Shown: piece by piece, positions 1-13,198 of the stretch | Numbering within the stretch: the first letter of the stretch is position 1 | Layout: the number at the start of each line of letters is the position of its first letter | Origin: Rhytidiadelphus loreus | Lineage: Eukaryota > Streptophyta > Bryopsida > Hypnales > Hylocomiaceae | Direction: 5' to 3' | NCBI GenBank assembly: GCA_947034895.1 | Contig: OX344763.1 | Location: 65,801,093 to 65,865,092 of the forward strand | DNA: 64,000 nt | The notes under the pieces: generated by a model | What the model saw: the letters and a program-made list of their open reading frames with translations, nothing else | Databases searched by the model: none | Told to the model about the DNA's origin: nothing | Translations under genes and position numbers: made by a program

Positions 1-331
1 AAAGGTACGCATCTTGTCCCGTTCCTTCTAGGATGCACATTTCGAAATTCTGCTCGTGCTAGTGCTTGCTCAGCACACATCGCTTCATATCTCCTGCAAC
101 ATATTCAACATTCAATATTACTCTATTTAAATTATGATAAGTAAATACAAAACTACATATACAATTTCTTAATTCAATTTCTGTGACTGACATGTTACAA
201 AAAGTAATGGGGTCACCAACTGGGACATTGACCTCCACCTGCCTTCCTCCAGAAATTCGGTCCTTCATGTAGAAAGACAAGAGATGTCTATACTGAGACC
301 ACTTCCATTCGATGGACTCAATCATGACCAC
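1..331 (-). CDS. Possible 3' exons downstream of the TNP2 region
   Basis: Two exon-like pieces follow the TNP2 coding region on the minus strand. One open stretch runs from about 331 to 190. A second begins at 93 after a good acceptor (minus-strand TTGCAG) and stays open to the window edge, encoding an alanine/arginine-rich run that begins RYEAMCAEQALARAEF. I recognise no domain in either. They could be the C-terminal end of the CACTA transposase gene, which runs off the window, or chance open frames. Confidence 0.2.
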
Positions 332-405
332 ATTGAAAGCTACAATCAGTAAAATGCAACATGTATAGTGCTGGAAAAGAAAAGGAGGTTATTTAGACTT
401 AGAAA

Positions 406-1307
406 TTACTCCCGATATGGTTGCAAGTGTACTGCGTTGTCCAGCACGAATTCGTGCATCGCATTCCTCATATCTTCTGATAGTTCTCGAGGTTTCCCCT
501 TGCCCTCCAGAATCTCATCCACCATTGTTGGCTCCTCCTTGTCATCCCACACTCTTCGTGTAGTAATCGTATACTCTGACATATACTCTGTTATGAATCC
601 TAGAGCTTGTTCAATTTGGTAACCTTGTACAATGCTACCTTCTGGTTTGGCCAAGTTCCTCACAAATCCTTTTAATGTCTTGAAGTAGCGTTCGTAAGGG
701 TACATCCACCTGCTGTGAACGGGTCCACACAAAAAAACCTCTTCCACTATATGGTTCGGCAAATGTGCCATGATATAAAAAAAAAAGGGCGGAAACTCTT
801 TCTCCATCAAACACATTGTCTCAGCGCAATCTATCGTGAGTTGATGTCGATCCTCACCATTTATTGTCTTGGCACAGACCTTTTGGAACACTCTGCTTAA
901 GGAATAACCGCCTTAGCAAAAGACTTGTTATGCACCCTGCGAAAACACAAGGGCAAAATTTGTTGCAGTAATACATGGAAGTCGTGCGACTTCAAACCAG
1001 ACAATTTTCCTTTACTGATTTTAGTATGCAAAGCACCAACATAATGACTTGGTGTTCTCAACGACTTCAACACTCGGAGGACTTTGGCCTTGTCTTCTGT
1101 TGATAACACATATGTCGCATCTGGCATGTACAACTTATCACTATTAGGGCCAACTTTTTGAAGATGGATATGCGGTCGAATGTTCCGTGCCTCCATGTCT
1201 GCTCGGACCGCTGGGTAGTCTTTTTCACCAAACGCCGTCTTCACAATGTTCTCCGATATATTCTTCTCACAATGCATCACATCAAGTACATGACGCACAA
1301 GATGAAA
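406..1307 (-). CDS. TNP2 transposase, C-terminal region (DUF4218-like), frameshifted
   Basis: This exon follows a 2.5-kb intron; its acceptor on the minus strand is TTGCAG before 1307. It opens with FHLVRHVLDVMHCEKN, which directly continues the LPYWK end of the previous exon, as in plant TNP2 proteins (LPYW...HNLDVMHIEKN). The second half contains LPNHIVEEVFLCGPVHSRWM and PEGSIVQGY, typical of the DUF4218 region after the TNP2 core. At about 891-897 the frame breaks: a TAA follows AVIP and the reading continues one base over as SRVFQKVCAKTIN, fitting a single lost base. The protein ends within or after ...VHLQPYRE at 406, where another intron may begin. The role would be CACTA transposition; this copy is broken here. 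Confidence 0.75.
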
Positions 1308-3820
1308 CTGCAAGGAATATTGACAAGTTCGAAAAAATTAAAGAAGTTCAAATGCCTATCATGATTAAGTAAAACATTAACACTCACTTCAGGCTTATTC
1401 TTTCAACTATGATTGTATATACTTCTTGACATATAAACACTATTGAAAATCAAATGACATGTATTCTCCACAAAGTTAATATATTTTGATAGAAAAAAAT
1501 TCCAAAACAACCTGACAGGACTACAAAAACAGAGTTAATCATCATGGACTACTTCAAATTAATTCTTTAAAGTAAATTCCATAGGATTTTACTCCAATTT
1601 CATTACTAAAATCCATATGACATACCTTAAAAAATAAATACATATTGAAGGGAATTGAAAATAAAAATCTCATACTTATCACAACATATTAAATCATGGA
1701 CATGCACTTCACATTTTTTGCTTCCACTATGATTTAGAATCTACTATTGTACATTTACAATCTGATTTCTAATCACTTTTTACACACAGAACAGAAAGAT
1801 TGACACAGATAAGAAAAAAGTGAATATTACGCAAGTCATTCAAAATATTTCCTCCAAAGGCACTTAGTAATTTCATGCTGGATATTCAATATGACAATCC
1901 CTTTTCATATGCCCATGCATAGAATAAAATTTGGCTGCGTGAAAAAACTAGCCTACTTTCAGGTATCATGATGGCAGCGACAACCATGCATGAACACTAC
2001 AAATTCATTCCTCCAACTACTGTACTGAACACTCTGCTCCATACTCAGTAACAACATGCAATCTACAATTTCCACAGATTAAAGATATATTTATAGACGA
2101 ATTATCTTTAAAGTAAGGCAATGCACCTATTATGACGAACTACATGATGCATAACCACTACATAGAATTTCCTTGAACTAAAATCACAAATCCATTGTTG
2201 TACACATACTGTTGACTTCCATATACTGGTTTCCACTAAGTTCTTACATATTGATAGGAAAACAAAACTAAAAAACAAGCAAATACACCTATCGTGATGA
2301 AGAAAATGACACACTAACAGTACAGATTCATTGCTTCAATTAAAATCTAACATCTTCTGATGCATCTTCCGTTCTTCACTAAAGACTTCCAAAGAATAAT
2401 TCCTACTAAGACTGATACTATATTGACAAGGGAAAAAATTTCTGAGGAATCCCTTAAGCCTATCACAACATAGTACATCAGATTCATTTCATCACACACA
2501 ATCGATAGTCCTTTACTACACCTTCAGTACCAAAGTCCAAATCACAGTTTCGAAAAAGTTATTAAAAAATTAAATAAAAAAAACAGTAGGGAAGCTTACA
2601 CAACATGGAGTAAATCATGGACAATCACTGTACATTACTTTCTCCAACCGGAATCCAGCATTTCTACCTAGAAATTCACAATAAAATTGCACATGATGGC
2701 TTCCACATAGTGTACAAATATATGCGTGCACAGATACAACTTGGAAAGTATGGTTGCCAATCCTAACAAACTAAATCATGCACAAAGTCAGGACACACTT
2801 TCACCTTATTTTGTAGAGTAATTGATCAGGTATTCGGATATTCCACACGTTCTATAAAATGCTATAGTTCGTAATCCTATTCATTGTCACTTCCCAGAAG
2901 TCAATGACATGTAGTTAAAACGAACTGCTGAATTTTCTAAAGACTTCTTAATAAATGGTCACCAATTCAAGAAAATGTGACAGAAACAAAAACTAACTCC
3001 AACTTCCTAGTTGCGAAGCATATGCACACCCTTCAATCTTGTTTGTCATTCACCTAGTCACCTTCCTATATGACCTACACTAAAAACGATGTGCAGAAAG
3101 GATAATACCAATACTAGATACAAGACTTGTGGGACATTACTTATTTATTCATTTTAGGAGTGCTAGAAGACTTTGTAAGTGTGACATAATTCATGAAAAC
3201 CGTGCTAATCTTCAACGAGTACCTAACGGAATAGCCTTAATTCGAACTATAAATCGTTTGCAAGCACTCCAAGAATAAGAAACTTCATTTTGTTCTACGT
3301 CATACCTACAATGAAGCACATCATAACTACAGTACACTGAAGCACAACTACATCATTTACACAAAGCTAAACTAAATGCAACAAGATCCAGTCATGTAAT
3401 ATACCCAACAAATCTTCAACGTTCATTATAAGCATGCAACTCCTCTAATACCTTTAATATGAGGTACAACATGGTCAGTAAAGAAGAAAAATTTCAACAG
3501 ACCAAAATTTGAACACTGCATTCTTTAGGGTTTATGACAAACCATAATCGGAAATCATTTAACCATCTTCTTGTACACTGTACAGGAAAACCATTTCAAA
3601 AGATCTTCCAAATGAAATGAATTCCACTTACATGATTCCTATTCATCATGCATACATATTTAATCTATGCATGCAATGCTCTACTTTCTTTTAGTGCATA
3701 TTAATTGTAATTTGAAGCAGAAGCCTCTGAATTAAGATCACTATTAAGGAAAACTGTAGTGAAAACTATTATTCAACACAATGACAAATTCCAATGTTAA
3801 AGTAACTATAGAAAACATAC
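1308..3820 (-). other. Intron of the TNP2 gene (2,513 bp)
   Basis: On the minus strand the donor reads GGAAG|GTATGT at 3821/3820 and the acceptor TTGCAG|TTTCATC at 1308/1307. The flanking protein segments join in frame as LPYWK-FHLVRHVLD, matching the continuous family sequence. The interior is AT-rich with only short open frames, and I see no second gene or obvious nested element. Confidence 0.7.
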
Positions 3821-5278
3821 CTTCCAATATGGCAAGTCCAAAAGAACACTCCTACGCTTCACGCCATGAAGTTTGACAGGGTCAGTGTCTGAATTTTCGA
3901 TGCCACGTTGTCGAAGAAACTCTTCTCTCTCGGTCCCCCACCTACACACTTCTTCACCTGTAGGCCTCTCTGGTGCAACTTCCCATTCCTGGTGGTTGTT
4001 GAACGCAGCTTTGGCCTTACGAAATGGATGATCTGGAGGAAGGTGTCGTCTCCCCCCCATATAAATCATCTTGTGTAGCAGATGAGCATATTCTGAACAT
4101 GTCTCTGGCCTACACAGAGGACAACCTTTGTACCCATGTACTTGCTGACCTGATAGAAGCCCATACGCCAGAAAATCATTTATAGTCCACATTAAAATGG
4201 CCCGCAATGTGAATAATCTCTGTCCTTCTGGTTTTGACATGTTCACTACTGGAATACCACTCCAGAGCTTCAGCAAATCGCGTACTATAAGACGCAAAAA
4301 TATGTCAATGTTGTCGGCCGTTGCAGCTTTGGGACCAGGAATTAGCATGGCCAATGAAATGAAAAATTTCTTAGTAAGAAGCCGAGGAAGATTGTAAATG
4401 GTGAGTAGCAACACCCATGTCGAGTGCTTTATAGCATTATTTCTGAATGGAATAATGCCATCAGCTACTAGACCCAAGCGGAGATTTGTTTTTACCTCGG
4501 CAAAGTCTGGATAAAGCTCATCTATGTGTTTCCACTGCAAACTATCTAATGCAGACCTCATTCTCTGGCCCCGGCACTTGTGCGAATCATACCATGTCAT
4601 ATATTTTGCTACCTCAGGACACTTGAACATCCTCAAAAAGTGCTTAATGAAATCAAAATAACGCACTACTTGTTGGGGAACTCTATTAGATCCTTCAATG
4701 AATCGAGGCTCTTGGCATGTCGGGCATTCCTGAAGATCTTCGTTCTCTTCCTCATACAACATATGGCCACTTGAACAGCAGTGCACCTGCTTATGTTGTA
4801 AACCCAACTTCATTAACATACTCTTGATCTCATACGCAGTTCGCGGAAAGCAATTTGAAGTAGGCAGAAGGTCTCCAGCTATCCATGTCAGCAAGGCATC
4901 CACGAAGGTGTTCGGCACCGAGTACAAACTGCACAAAGAGAATAATACAATGGCACATTGCAGACGATTTTGACTACTGCCTTCAAAAACTTGTTGGGTG
5001 GATTCTCCAACCAAGTACTCCAAGTTCTCTTCATCACATCCTACATCACCTTCGATGTTCATGTTTTCCAAAGATGCTTGACCATCATCACTCATAATGT
5101 CGTTGTGAATGTCGTCGATGCGACCAAACGCATCTTTGGCCATGTTTTCCACATCCATAGCTGTCGTCTTTTCCCATGTGAATTCACCATCTACATGCAT
5201 TCTTTGGTGGCGACGATATTTCTCTTTTTCAGTGTCAGGAAGTCGAGATGGATCCCTCACATTTCGCCCATCAACTAT
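3821..5278 (-). CDS. TNP2 transposase, central catalytic region (Transposase_21)
   Basis: This is the core of the CACTA transposase. It opens after a minus-strand acceptor (GTGCAG|ATAGTTGATGGG). From N to C it shows an acidic leader and YEIKSMLMKLGLQHKQVHCC with a following Cys pair in CPTCQEPRF. It then has the hallmark series VADGIIPF, IYNLPRLL, LIPGPKAATADNIDIFL, LWSGIPVV, FTLRAILMWTINDFLAYG and LSGQ...GCPLC. These are the conserved blocks of Transposase_21/TNP2, which cuts and joins the element ends. The exon has no internal stop. Its end at a consensus donor, with LPYWK continuing into the next exon, supports the model. The gene as a whole is disabled by the frameshift near 895. Confidence 0.85.
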
Positions 5279-5593
5279 CTGCACACAAGGCAAGTACTAT
5301 TCTAAATTCATCAAAAAATGTAGCACACCACAGAATTTTTTTTATTATATACCTTTACTTTTTCCTCCTCGACTAATGGCACTTTCAAATTTGTATGTCC
5401 ACTTCAACAACTAACAAGTTAGAAGATACTTTTCAGGAAAGGAACTATAATCAGTTTTCTAGTATAAAAGAAGAAATATTTAGAAACAGTGTTTTAACGA
5501 TATTCAACCACAGAAACATCGGGGTCCATAACATTCAATACACATGCATAGGAGAATCTTGTAGACTTACTCAGATTGGTCATCCAAACTTAC

Positions 5594-5857
5594 CATAACA
5601 GGATAAATCAAATAACGATCTCGTCCATGTCGAAGGTGGTGCCTAGCAACGACCTCCACTTTCTTCATCCGAGCGCCTCTACAGCGTGTGCATGCGCAAG
5701 GGTATTGAGACAATCCCAATCTCGTTGCTATAGAGCGCTCGATGTGGTAAGCGGCACAAACTTTGCGACGCATTGTGCCTAAACTTTGCAATGAAGTAAC
5801 AGAAAACGAGGCGCCTATGAATCTACAAATGACTATAGAACACTGAAGCCAGTTCAA
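5594..5857 (-). CDS. TNP2 gene, N-terminal exon (Transpos_assoc-like zinc motif)
   Basis: The segment contains GLSQYPCACTRCRGARMKKV then VARHHLRHGRDRYLIYPVM. This resembles the short N-terminal Transpos_assoc domain of plant TNP2 proteins (YPC..C........V..HL...GF...Y). It ends at a consensus donor (minus strand TTATG|GTAAG), and the next exon begins at 5278, giving an intron of about 315 bp. The methionine before RRKVCAAYH (codon at 5772) is the most natural start in view. The open frame reaches back to 5857, so an upstream exon is possible. Confidence 0.55.
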
Positions 5858-8800
5858 ACATGTGCATTGCTTGTATTAACCTGCAATGCACCAGTAATTT
5901 GTGAATGTTAACTTCATTTTTTTAGGCATAATCTTCTACAATTCTGTCCAATGAGTTGAGTTGTTGATTATCAACAACAATAATGTATCCAAAACTTCAG
6001 TCAAATAATAAGTTGCAGAATCCAACACCTAAAATTACCACCACCACTAACAAACATTATGAACATGTGACGCAAATGCAACGACAAAACAGTACTTAAC
6101 CGACTAGAATTAATGACTGGCATGCAAACATTTCATGAAATCTATCTTGCACTACAAAGAACAGAGGAATCTAGAAGTAACACTTCAAGTGAAGTAGTGT
6201 GCAATGTACAATAGACGCTACTGATCTACAAGTTGAGAATTTCTAGATTATATAGCCTTGTATATCAAGAGAGTAACTAAAGAGTCCAACCATGAATTTG
6301 AATAATACTAGACAACCAGGAAGATAATCATTTGATATTTTCCCTACTCCTATTACAGCTACAATTGCTACTGCCAAATTCTAAGCAAGCCCACTAGAAT
6401 CATCTAAAGTGATTGACTAGAAGAATTCTACCAAAGGATGTTTCAATATAGTTGGAGATCTCTTAAATTAATTTGAGCTTTGTTTGAGAATAGCTCACAT
6501 AATTTTAACAACATTTACATCTTTTGCTGGACTATACTGAGGTAGAAGCGTATAATGCTACTTCAAGGGACATTGGTGAAGCACCCTCACCTATTAAATG
6601 GGAGAACTATTCTAGTGAAATGTAAAAAATGAAATGATAAAAGACTGAACTCAACTTGTACATTATCCTGTTACTTATTTTCTGATTGTCCTCACAATAT
6701 CCTTTCTTATAGATTGAAGTGAATATTTCCCTTGCATATCAGTCGACATGCACGAATATATATGCATGTCAGAAACTGAAATTCCACCTTCTACTACCAC
6801 CATATTCTACTCCGTGTTACAAGCACTCCAAGGTCTCTTGACCTGAAGCCAGCCTATCTATGTCAATTGAATTCGACAAATATGAAAAGGTAAATATATA
6901 ATATGCTGTCTTAGGAATAAATAAATGGCCTCGCCATGAAGTCAGGCACATGCCATGCATAGCACATACGGCGCAACTAAACATGGATAGTGGATGCCTT
7001 TGATGCTAGCAATAAATTGTAGTCAGCATCAATGTTGACGTCCTATTCCATTTAGAGAGGAACAGCTTACATTCTAAAAAAAGCTCGCTACTTGAACTTG
7101 GACAAGGGTACAAAATTGGCTACGAAATTGAAAGCCAAATGAACAAAAAGAGTTTCTAATATTTGTCCACTCATAAACAAAAAACAACTTGGTATTAGCA
7201 TTCAATGTCAGCATGAAAGAATACTTACATGTTAAGAAAGCCAGAAAGAGCCAACTGCTCCTTTACATGTACAACATGAGCAGAAAGTCCACAGCAAAGA
7301 TGCTCCTCTGACCACTGCCAACCCTGCACTCTTTGAATTGCGCAATGAATTATAGTAATGCATTGAACAAACATATCCTGGGCCACTAGTAATAACTGCT
7401 TACAAAGATTGCATCCCCTATGGACAAGGAAGTACTCACTCCATTCTGAAATGATTGCCCAGAAATTTGTTTATATTGTAAAAAGCTTAAACAAGAAAGG
7501 TTCCAAATTTTGTATCACTAGAAATAGTGGAAAACATTGTCTATGTTCATTGCAATCTAAATAAATTTCACCACAAGGAAATGTTTTTCTACTGTTTAAA
7601 AAATAAGCTTAGTAAAACATTATGTTCAAAGTGAACCATCATTCGGGGATGATGGAACACTCCAAATTACTGGTGCGACATGACGTTACTTCAATGCATG
7701 ACCAGCGAAGAGTACACTTCCAAATGACAACTACCTCTTACTAGTCGATCTCTTCAGAGCACCAATGTGGAAGCACTGCATTTTCGCTTATGGTAATTTC
7801 CTATACTGCACCGAAACTGCATAAGCATTCTAGCTTAACACGAATCCCTTGAACTTCCACAAAGTTTTCTTAAACCGTTAACCATATACTACAATCAAGG
7901 CCGACGTCGTTTATTATGATGTACTCAATAGTTCCCCTCAAGATTCTGCTGTTCAATTCATAGTCAAATATTTTCTGTAATTTTTGACAAAATATTAAAA
8001 TAACTATGAATGTGTTGATCATGTACAGTGTGCCCTCTCTGAAGGCTATCTGTTACAAATAACCTTACATAACGGTTTCTTTTGCATTAGGTTTTAGCAG
8101 CCCAACTTGAAGAGTCTGTGTACTGTCTACTAATGGAGGACTTAGACGGCGTTTATCTCATCATAGACATGATAAAGAAGATGTCTGTGAGGATCATATA
8201 GACCCGAACTATGCATGTGAACGTCTGAAACTATTTAGTAGAAGCTATAAGTATGTCACTTCACAAGCAGTAGCTTTCATATCGACATATAGTCCTGTGC
8301 TAACTGTATGTAGTCAATCCTGATTAGTTTCCCTACCCTTAGGAAAGGCACTTCATGAACACTGTGCAACCAAACCAAAAACAATTCCAATATAGAGTAC
8401 AAAATCTACAAATCTCATGCTTAGATGACAGAAATCAAAGATTTTTGATGAAGATTACCTGTAGGTTTAAAAAAGCAAGTTTGCGAACACGGCCAGAAAC
8501 GTTGTTGTAGTTGAAATCATCAGTCGATGTGAGAACTACATAGAATACAAGAATACCTCAATAACGATGGAGAAAACAACAATGGTTAAAAGGAGAGGTC
8601 ACGAAACTGGTATGTTCTGACTTTGAAATTTGTATTGCACAATTGCTACTAGAGTACGTCTAGAATACAATCAGTCACCTTGCTTGTTGGAAGGAACTTC
8701 ATACGTGTGCATGTGCCTCCTTTCTGATCATTGGGAAGCCGAGAGCGTTTCCATGTAGTTGTTGATTTTCGAAATCACAAAGAGTGCTTGTATTTGTGCC

Positions 8801-11800
8801 CATTGCGCCACACTATTAATCCCACTCTTAGCAGTAGGAACAAATATAAAGTTGAACCAATAGAAACTTAAACCAATCCAAAAATCAGAAAATTCTTACA
8901 ACATACATTGCATGACGTCAGCATTTGCTAAAAGAGAAGATTAACCAGTACAACCGTACTTTCATATACAGAAAACTAGACTGTTCACATTACTTGTCCA
9001 GACCCTGAAGAAAAAATATATAAACTACAGTGCAGGCTAAGTTATATAATGTAATCTTCAAAATTGGAGTTTAAATTCAATAAGTAATTGATTATTAACC
9101 ATAAAATGCCGGACATGTCACCTTGGAGGGAGACAATGAACTACACCTAAAACCGTGGGGTTGTTCGGAATCGATTTCTTGGACTAGTCCGCAACAGTGA
9201 TGTACAATCCACTTGAGATTGTGAAATAGCTTTTCGTGTGATCCCGAAGAGCATCTGAAATTAGTAAGAATAATTACACTCACTTTATCGCTTTTTCCAA
9301 AGAAGGGTACATGCATTACAACAGGCTAAAAAATTGCACATGGATTGGCACGCAATTTCAGATGGTGAATTTAGAAACTTCAAGAGAAATTCAGTTGGCA
9401 CATAATTCAAGATGGACTAGTTGTGCAAGATGATTCAAAAGCACACCCTGCATTATGTAAATAATAGAGAACTGAATGGTACCTACCACATGTGAATCCC
9501 TTTGTCTCCCATTGAATCCGCCTGCTCCATGAAATCAGATAGAAGCTTTGATGAAAACCTTAAGGTACGGTCTACAACATTTTTCGATGGAAAACAAAAC
9601 AAAAATTTGCCGTTTGATGGTTGAATTTGCATGCACACGTTCCTGTCCAGTCGATTAGTTTACTTTGCATGTCTTCGTCGTTGATGTAGTGTAGGGGAAG
9701 TAGAAAACTCTGGGCCGCACTCTAATTGTAAGCGTGGCCGTCTTGTGCCTTGCAGAACCCTTTAACGCCGGTAGTTGTATTTTCAGCAGAATGCAGGATG
9801 TAGTAGCAAAGACTGAGTTAATACCAACACCGTGCAGACTAGTAGACAAGATGTACCTGCTTTTGTCCACTCCAAGCTTATGGACCTGCGTATAAAATCA
9901 GAGTCAAAGAAACCAGTTATTGCTTAATTAAAACATTAGTTGCAGTGAAGAGTGCACGGCTACAGAACACGTCTGTCTACAGGCTTCATCTTTTTCTAAT
10001 AAGTTGAAAGATGGAGGGACCCTTCTGTCAAAAATTCAATGAATGTGCATTGTAATACGGAGTTGTAATACAATTCCGACCTCATAATCTTCATTTGGAA
10101 GCAATAAATTGAAGAAGAGCAAGAAATAAGAAAACTACTGAACTAGGTGTACAAATCGACATTTCATGTTTTGTTTCTGTAGTTGTAGTGTGAAGAACTA
10201 CCTAAAGTACTTCTCAACAATAAATGTGTATAATCAGTTACACTCACAAAGCACTCATAACTCCAAACATAGGCGGGGTTTCAAGATTGCTACATAGGGT
10301 GAGGATAAATTGCATAGTCTGGCCCTAGTTGAAACAACCCATTCACAAAGCAATATGGCTACTGGATAGAGAAAGGAAACATGTGTGCAGACAATGTCAC
10401 GTCATTGGATAACAAATCATACAATGAAAGTAGTCTCGTAAAACTCGTGAAAATGGAAAGAATTTTTGGACAAACTATGGGCGTCAAAGAAATACTAACC
10501 TGAAGGCAAATTGCACATGTCACTGCTTTCCAGGATGAATCGAATTGGCAATATACCAATCCAGAAGCCTCATTTTCCGTTTACTGTGAATCTGCGATCA
10601 ATCGTTCTAATTGGTAGTTTGACGTCGCGGTGGTACGTTTCTTTCTTCCGAGTTACAGTACTGCAAAGTCCGACACATGTGAACGCCGGAAGGGGCTCAA
10701 TCAACTGCCGAAAATGAACACACTCGTCTAATGCAAGACACACTTAGAAGTTAGAGTAAGAGGAAAACTGATTTGAAGACCTCCACTTTGACAAAGCAAG
10801 CAAAAAAAAGTACAGTTCCGGCTACAGAATGTGCTGTTCTTGTTTCTACTTCATTTCATTAAATATCATAACAATATGTAAAATCTCTTGTAAGAAGATG
10901 AAAAATTAAGTGTGAGATCAATGGAATGTAGAAGTTCTTACGAAAGCAGCAACAAATACATAACGTACGAGCGTAGGTTTCATCTTGACCTACCCTGTAA
11001 AGTCAGAATTTATTAATATATTCGAGAATTCATGGTCTAAGTGAATTTCAAAGTGCATATATCATCCTTGACCATGGTTTAGTTCTTTGGATTTTCACGT
11101 AAGCCTACTTCTGAACAGAACGACAACAACTGAGCAGCTCCTACGAAGTCACGAACAGAAGGATCCTTAGTGCAGTCAATTTCCACGGACATTCTTTTTT
11201 TGCACTATGACTGTAACCCTAAACCATGGACGAATAGAGGAGGCTATGTATCTCGTGGACTCCATTTTAGTTTCCATACCTTTTCCCATTGTGCAGTTCC
11301 CCAACAACATGTTATTCTTAACCACATTGTGGTAATGCAGGGGACCGTCATTCGCCCAGTAGAGGAGTATGCCGCCGCCCACTTCAATGCCGTCCACGAA
11401 GATGCAATTTAAATTTAGCAAAACCATTGAATGCGCCTCCCTAAAACAAGGTGTTAAATTCTCATTGTCGTAGTGTGTGCCACGAATACAGTAGATCAGA
11501 CAGTCATAATTATCAGGAAGATTTCTCCTTCTTCAATGTAGCCAAAACTACCGAATGCCTAAATGTGGAGTGGCCCATGTGCATCTGCAGAACTTTACCT
11601 TGAACCATGGCACCGCAATTGCTTTGTGTGCTGCGGATGAGGAGCTACCTGTAAATCAGTCTCGATAAATGTGCCTTATTGTAACCCTAACGTGGTTTTG
11701 GATGAAATTCATTCGTTGGGAACATTTGTCAACCAAACTTCATTAACGACTACTGGATCTCACTAATGCAGGTAGGGAAAGTAAGAAATTCTTCACATTT

Positions 11801-13198
11801 CACTACAGTTTAGTACAATTGCAGTCGTGCTACGTTTAAGCACACTACCCTAAAGGAGACTGCACTTTGGTAAACAACTCTGACAATGGAGGAATTTCTC
11901 AACAATTCAGCGGTGCTACTTGGAAGTCTTCATCTAGGTTCTTTTTGCAACCCTGCATTGCTGTTCTTGAAACCGGTGGAAGACAACGTCAAGAACGACA
12001 TTAGTGAAGTCTACCTGTGCAGAAGAACGCGCAATTGACAACAAGATGTGCTTCCTTTGTTTTCGACAACTTTCGCATCAGAATTACTTAGGTACAGACG
12101 GAAAACTGAAATCGCATCCCTAGCAGGGAACTCTCACACGTTGTTTAAAGGAATTCTGCAAGAAAGAATTTTAATATACGGAAACTAGTTTTGTACATGA
12201 CAATATGCATTTGAACGTTGGCAGTAATTTCAAGAGCCACGTAGCAGTAAGAGTCCATGCTTGCGACTTGCATAACTTAGATTAGGACTTCTTACTCCAA
12301 GGAAAAGATAGAGTTCGTTCATCAAGAAAATACTCAGTGTAGACGATAAAATAGGTTTTCCAATAAGTTCGAGGTCCTGTGTCATAGTACCAGAACATTA
12401 ATTGTTGACATAGCAAAAGAAAACATATTTGCACAGGGAGTGAACCATTACTTGACAATTGCAGACAGGGGTCATTCATGCTCTTCAATTTACTAAAAAA
12501 AATGCTACATAATTCGTCATCATATTTGGTGACTGTGAGTACTAAATTAGACGACGCGTTCATTTTCTGTAGCTTTGTGTGCTCAGAATTCTCTTGTTCA
12601 AAGACAATATGAGTTTAGCTTCTTTTTTTAATATAAAATCATTAAATCTCTTCCAAACTAAGGCAGTCTTTAGAGTAAAAAGTCCACTATAGGCAAACGA
12701 TGGGTAAGCCCTGTAAAAAGAAAAGCATATAGTCAGTTTATGCATGGATTGAAGTGCGCGTAGAAGTAGTTTGGGAATGTGCTGAACTCCTCGTAGTTGA
12801 ATTAGGTCGAATTCTGTATATGATGAGAATGCCGTTAGATCCTTGCTTCTTTGAAATTGTTGATGCTATTAGTAGTTCATTTCAGAAATCTTCAATTAGA
12901 AGTCCTTTTTTGAGTTTTACTAATTGGTGTCTTTGTTCCAATCAACTAAAATTGCTCTGAATTCATTTAGGGGAAGCAAATTAGTGAAGCTAGTAAGCAA
13001 GACATGACTAAAGGTAGTGAAGTATAGCTTTATAAACGTACTGTACATGGCCCTATCAAATTCGACAATGTTTGAAAAAACTTTCTAATAACATAGCTGT
13101 GTGGCAGGTGAATTGAAAGAAGATGGTTACTCGACGAAAGATGAAAGACTTGCCACACGCGTGGCAATCTTCCCCCTCAAAAAATTGCTAGAATCCCA
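5858..13198. other. AT-rich interval between the divergent CACTA genes, no clear gene
   Basis: This 7.3 kb lies between the TNP2 start and the Transposase_24-type gene. Most of it is AT-rich with frequent stops on both strands. I see no tRNA, tandem array or TIR pair in it. The only notable content is a set of short minus-strand exon-like pieces between about 9.1 and 11.5 kb, listed separately. It may be the promoter region shared by the two transposon genes, or captured DNA. Confidence 0.4.
9122..11440 (-). CDS. Possible short exons of an unidentified minus-strand gene (beta-helix-like)
   Basis: Several small segments have plausible splice sites. The clearest is 11280-11440: acceptor TTTTAG|GGAGGCG, donor AAAAG|GTATGG, encoding NCIFVDGIEVGGGILLYW and NNMLLGNCTMGKG. 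The alternation of N-C-x-F and G-G-G-I with a trailing NN looks like parallel beta-helix (PbH1) repeats. Another is 9122-9254 (acceptor TTTCAG, donor CCAAG|GTGAC). A third starts near 9884 after ACGCAG and reads KLGVDKSRYILSTSLHGVGI. I could not join them in one phase. They may be exons of a host or captured gene, or chance. Low confidence. Confidence 0.2.
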
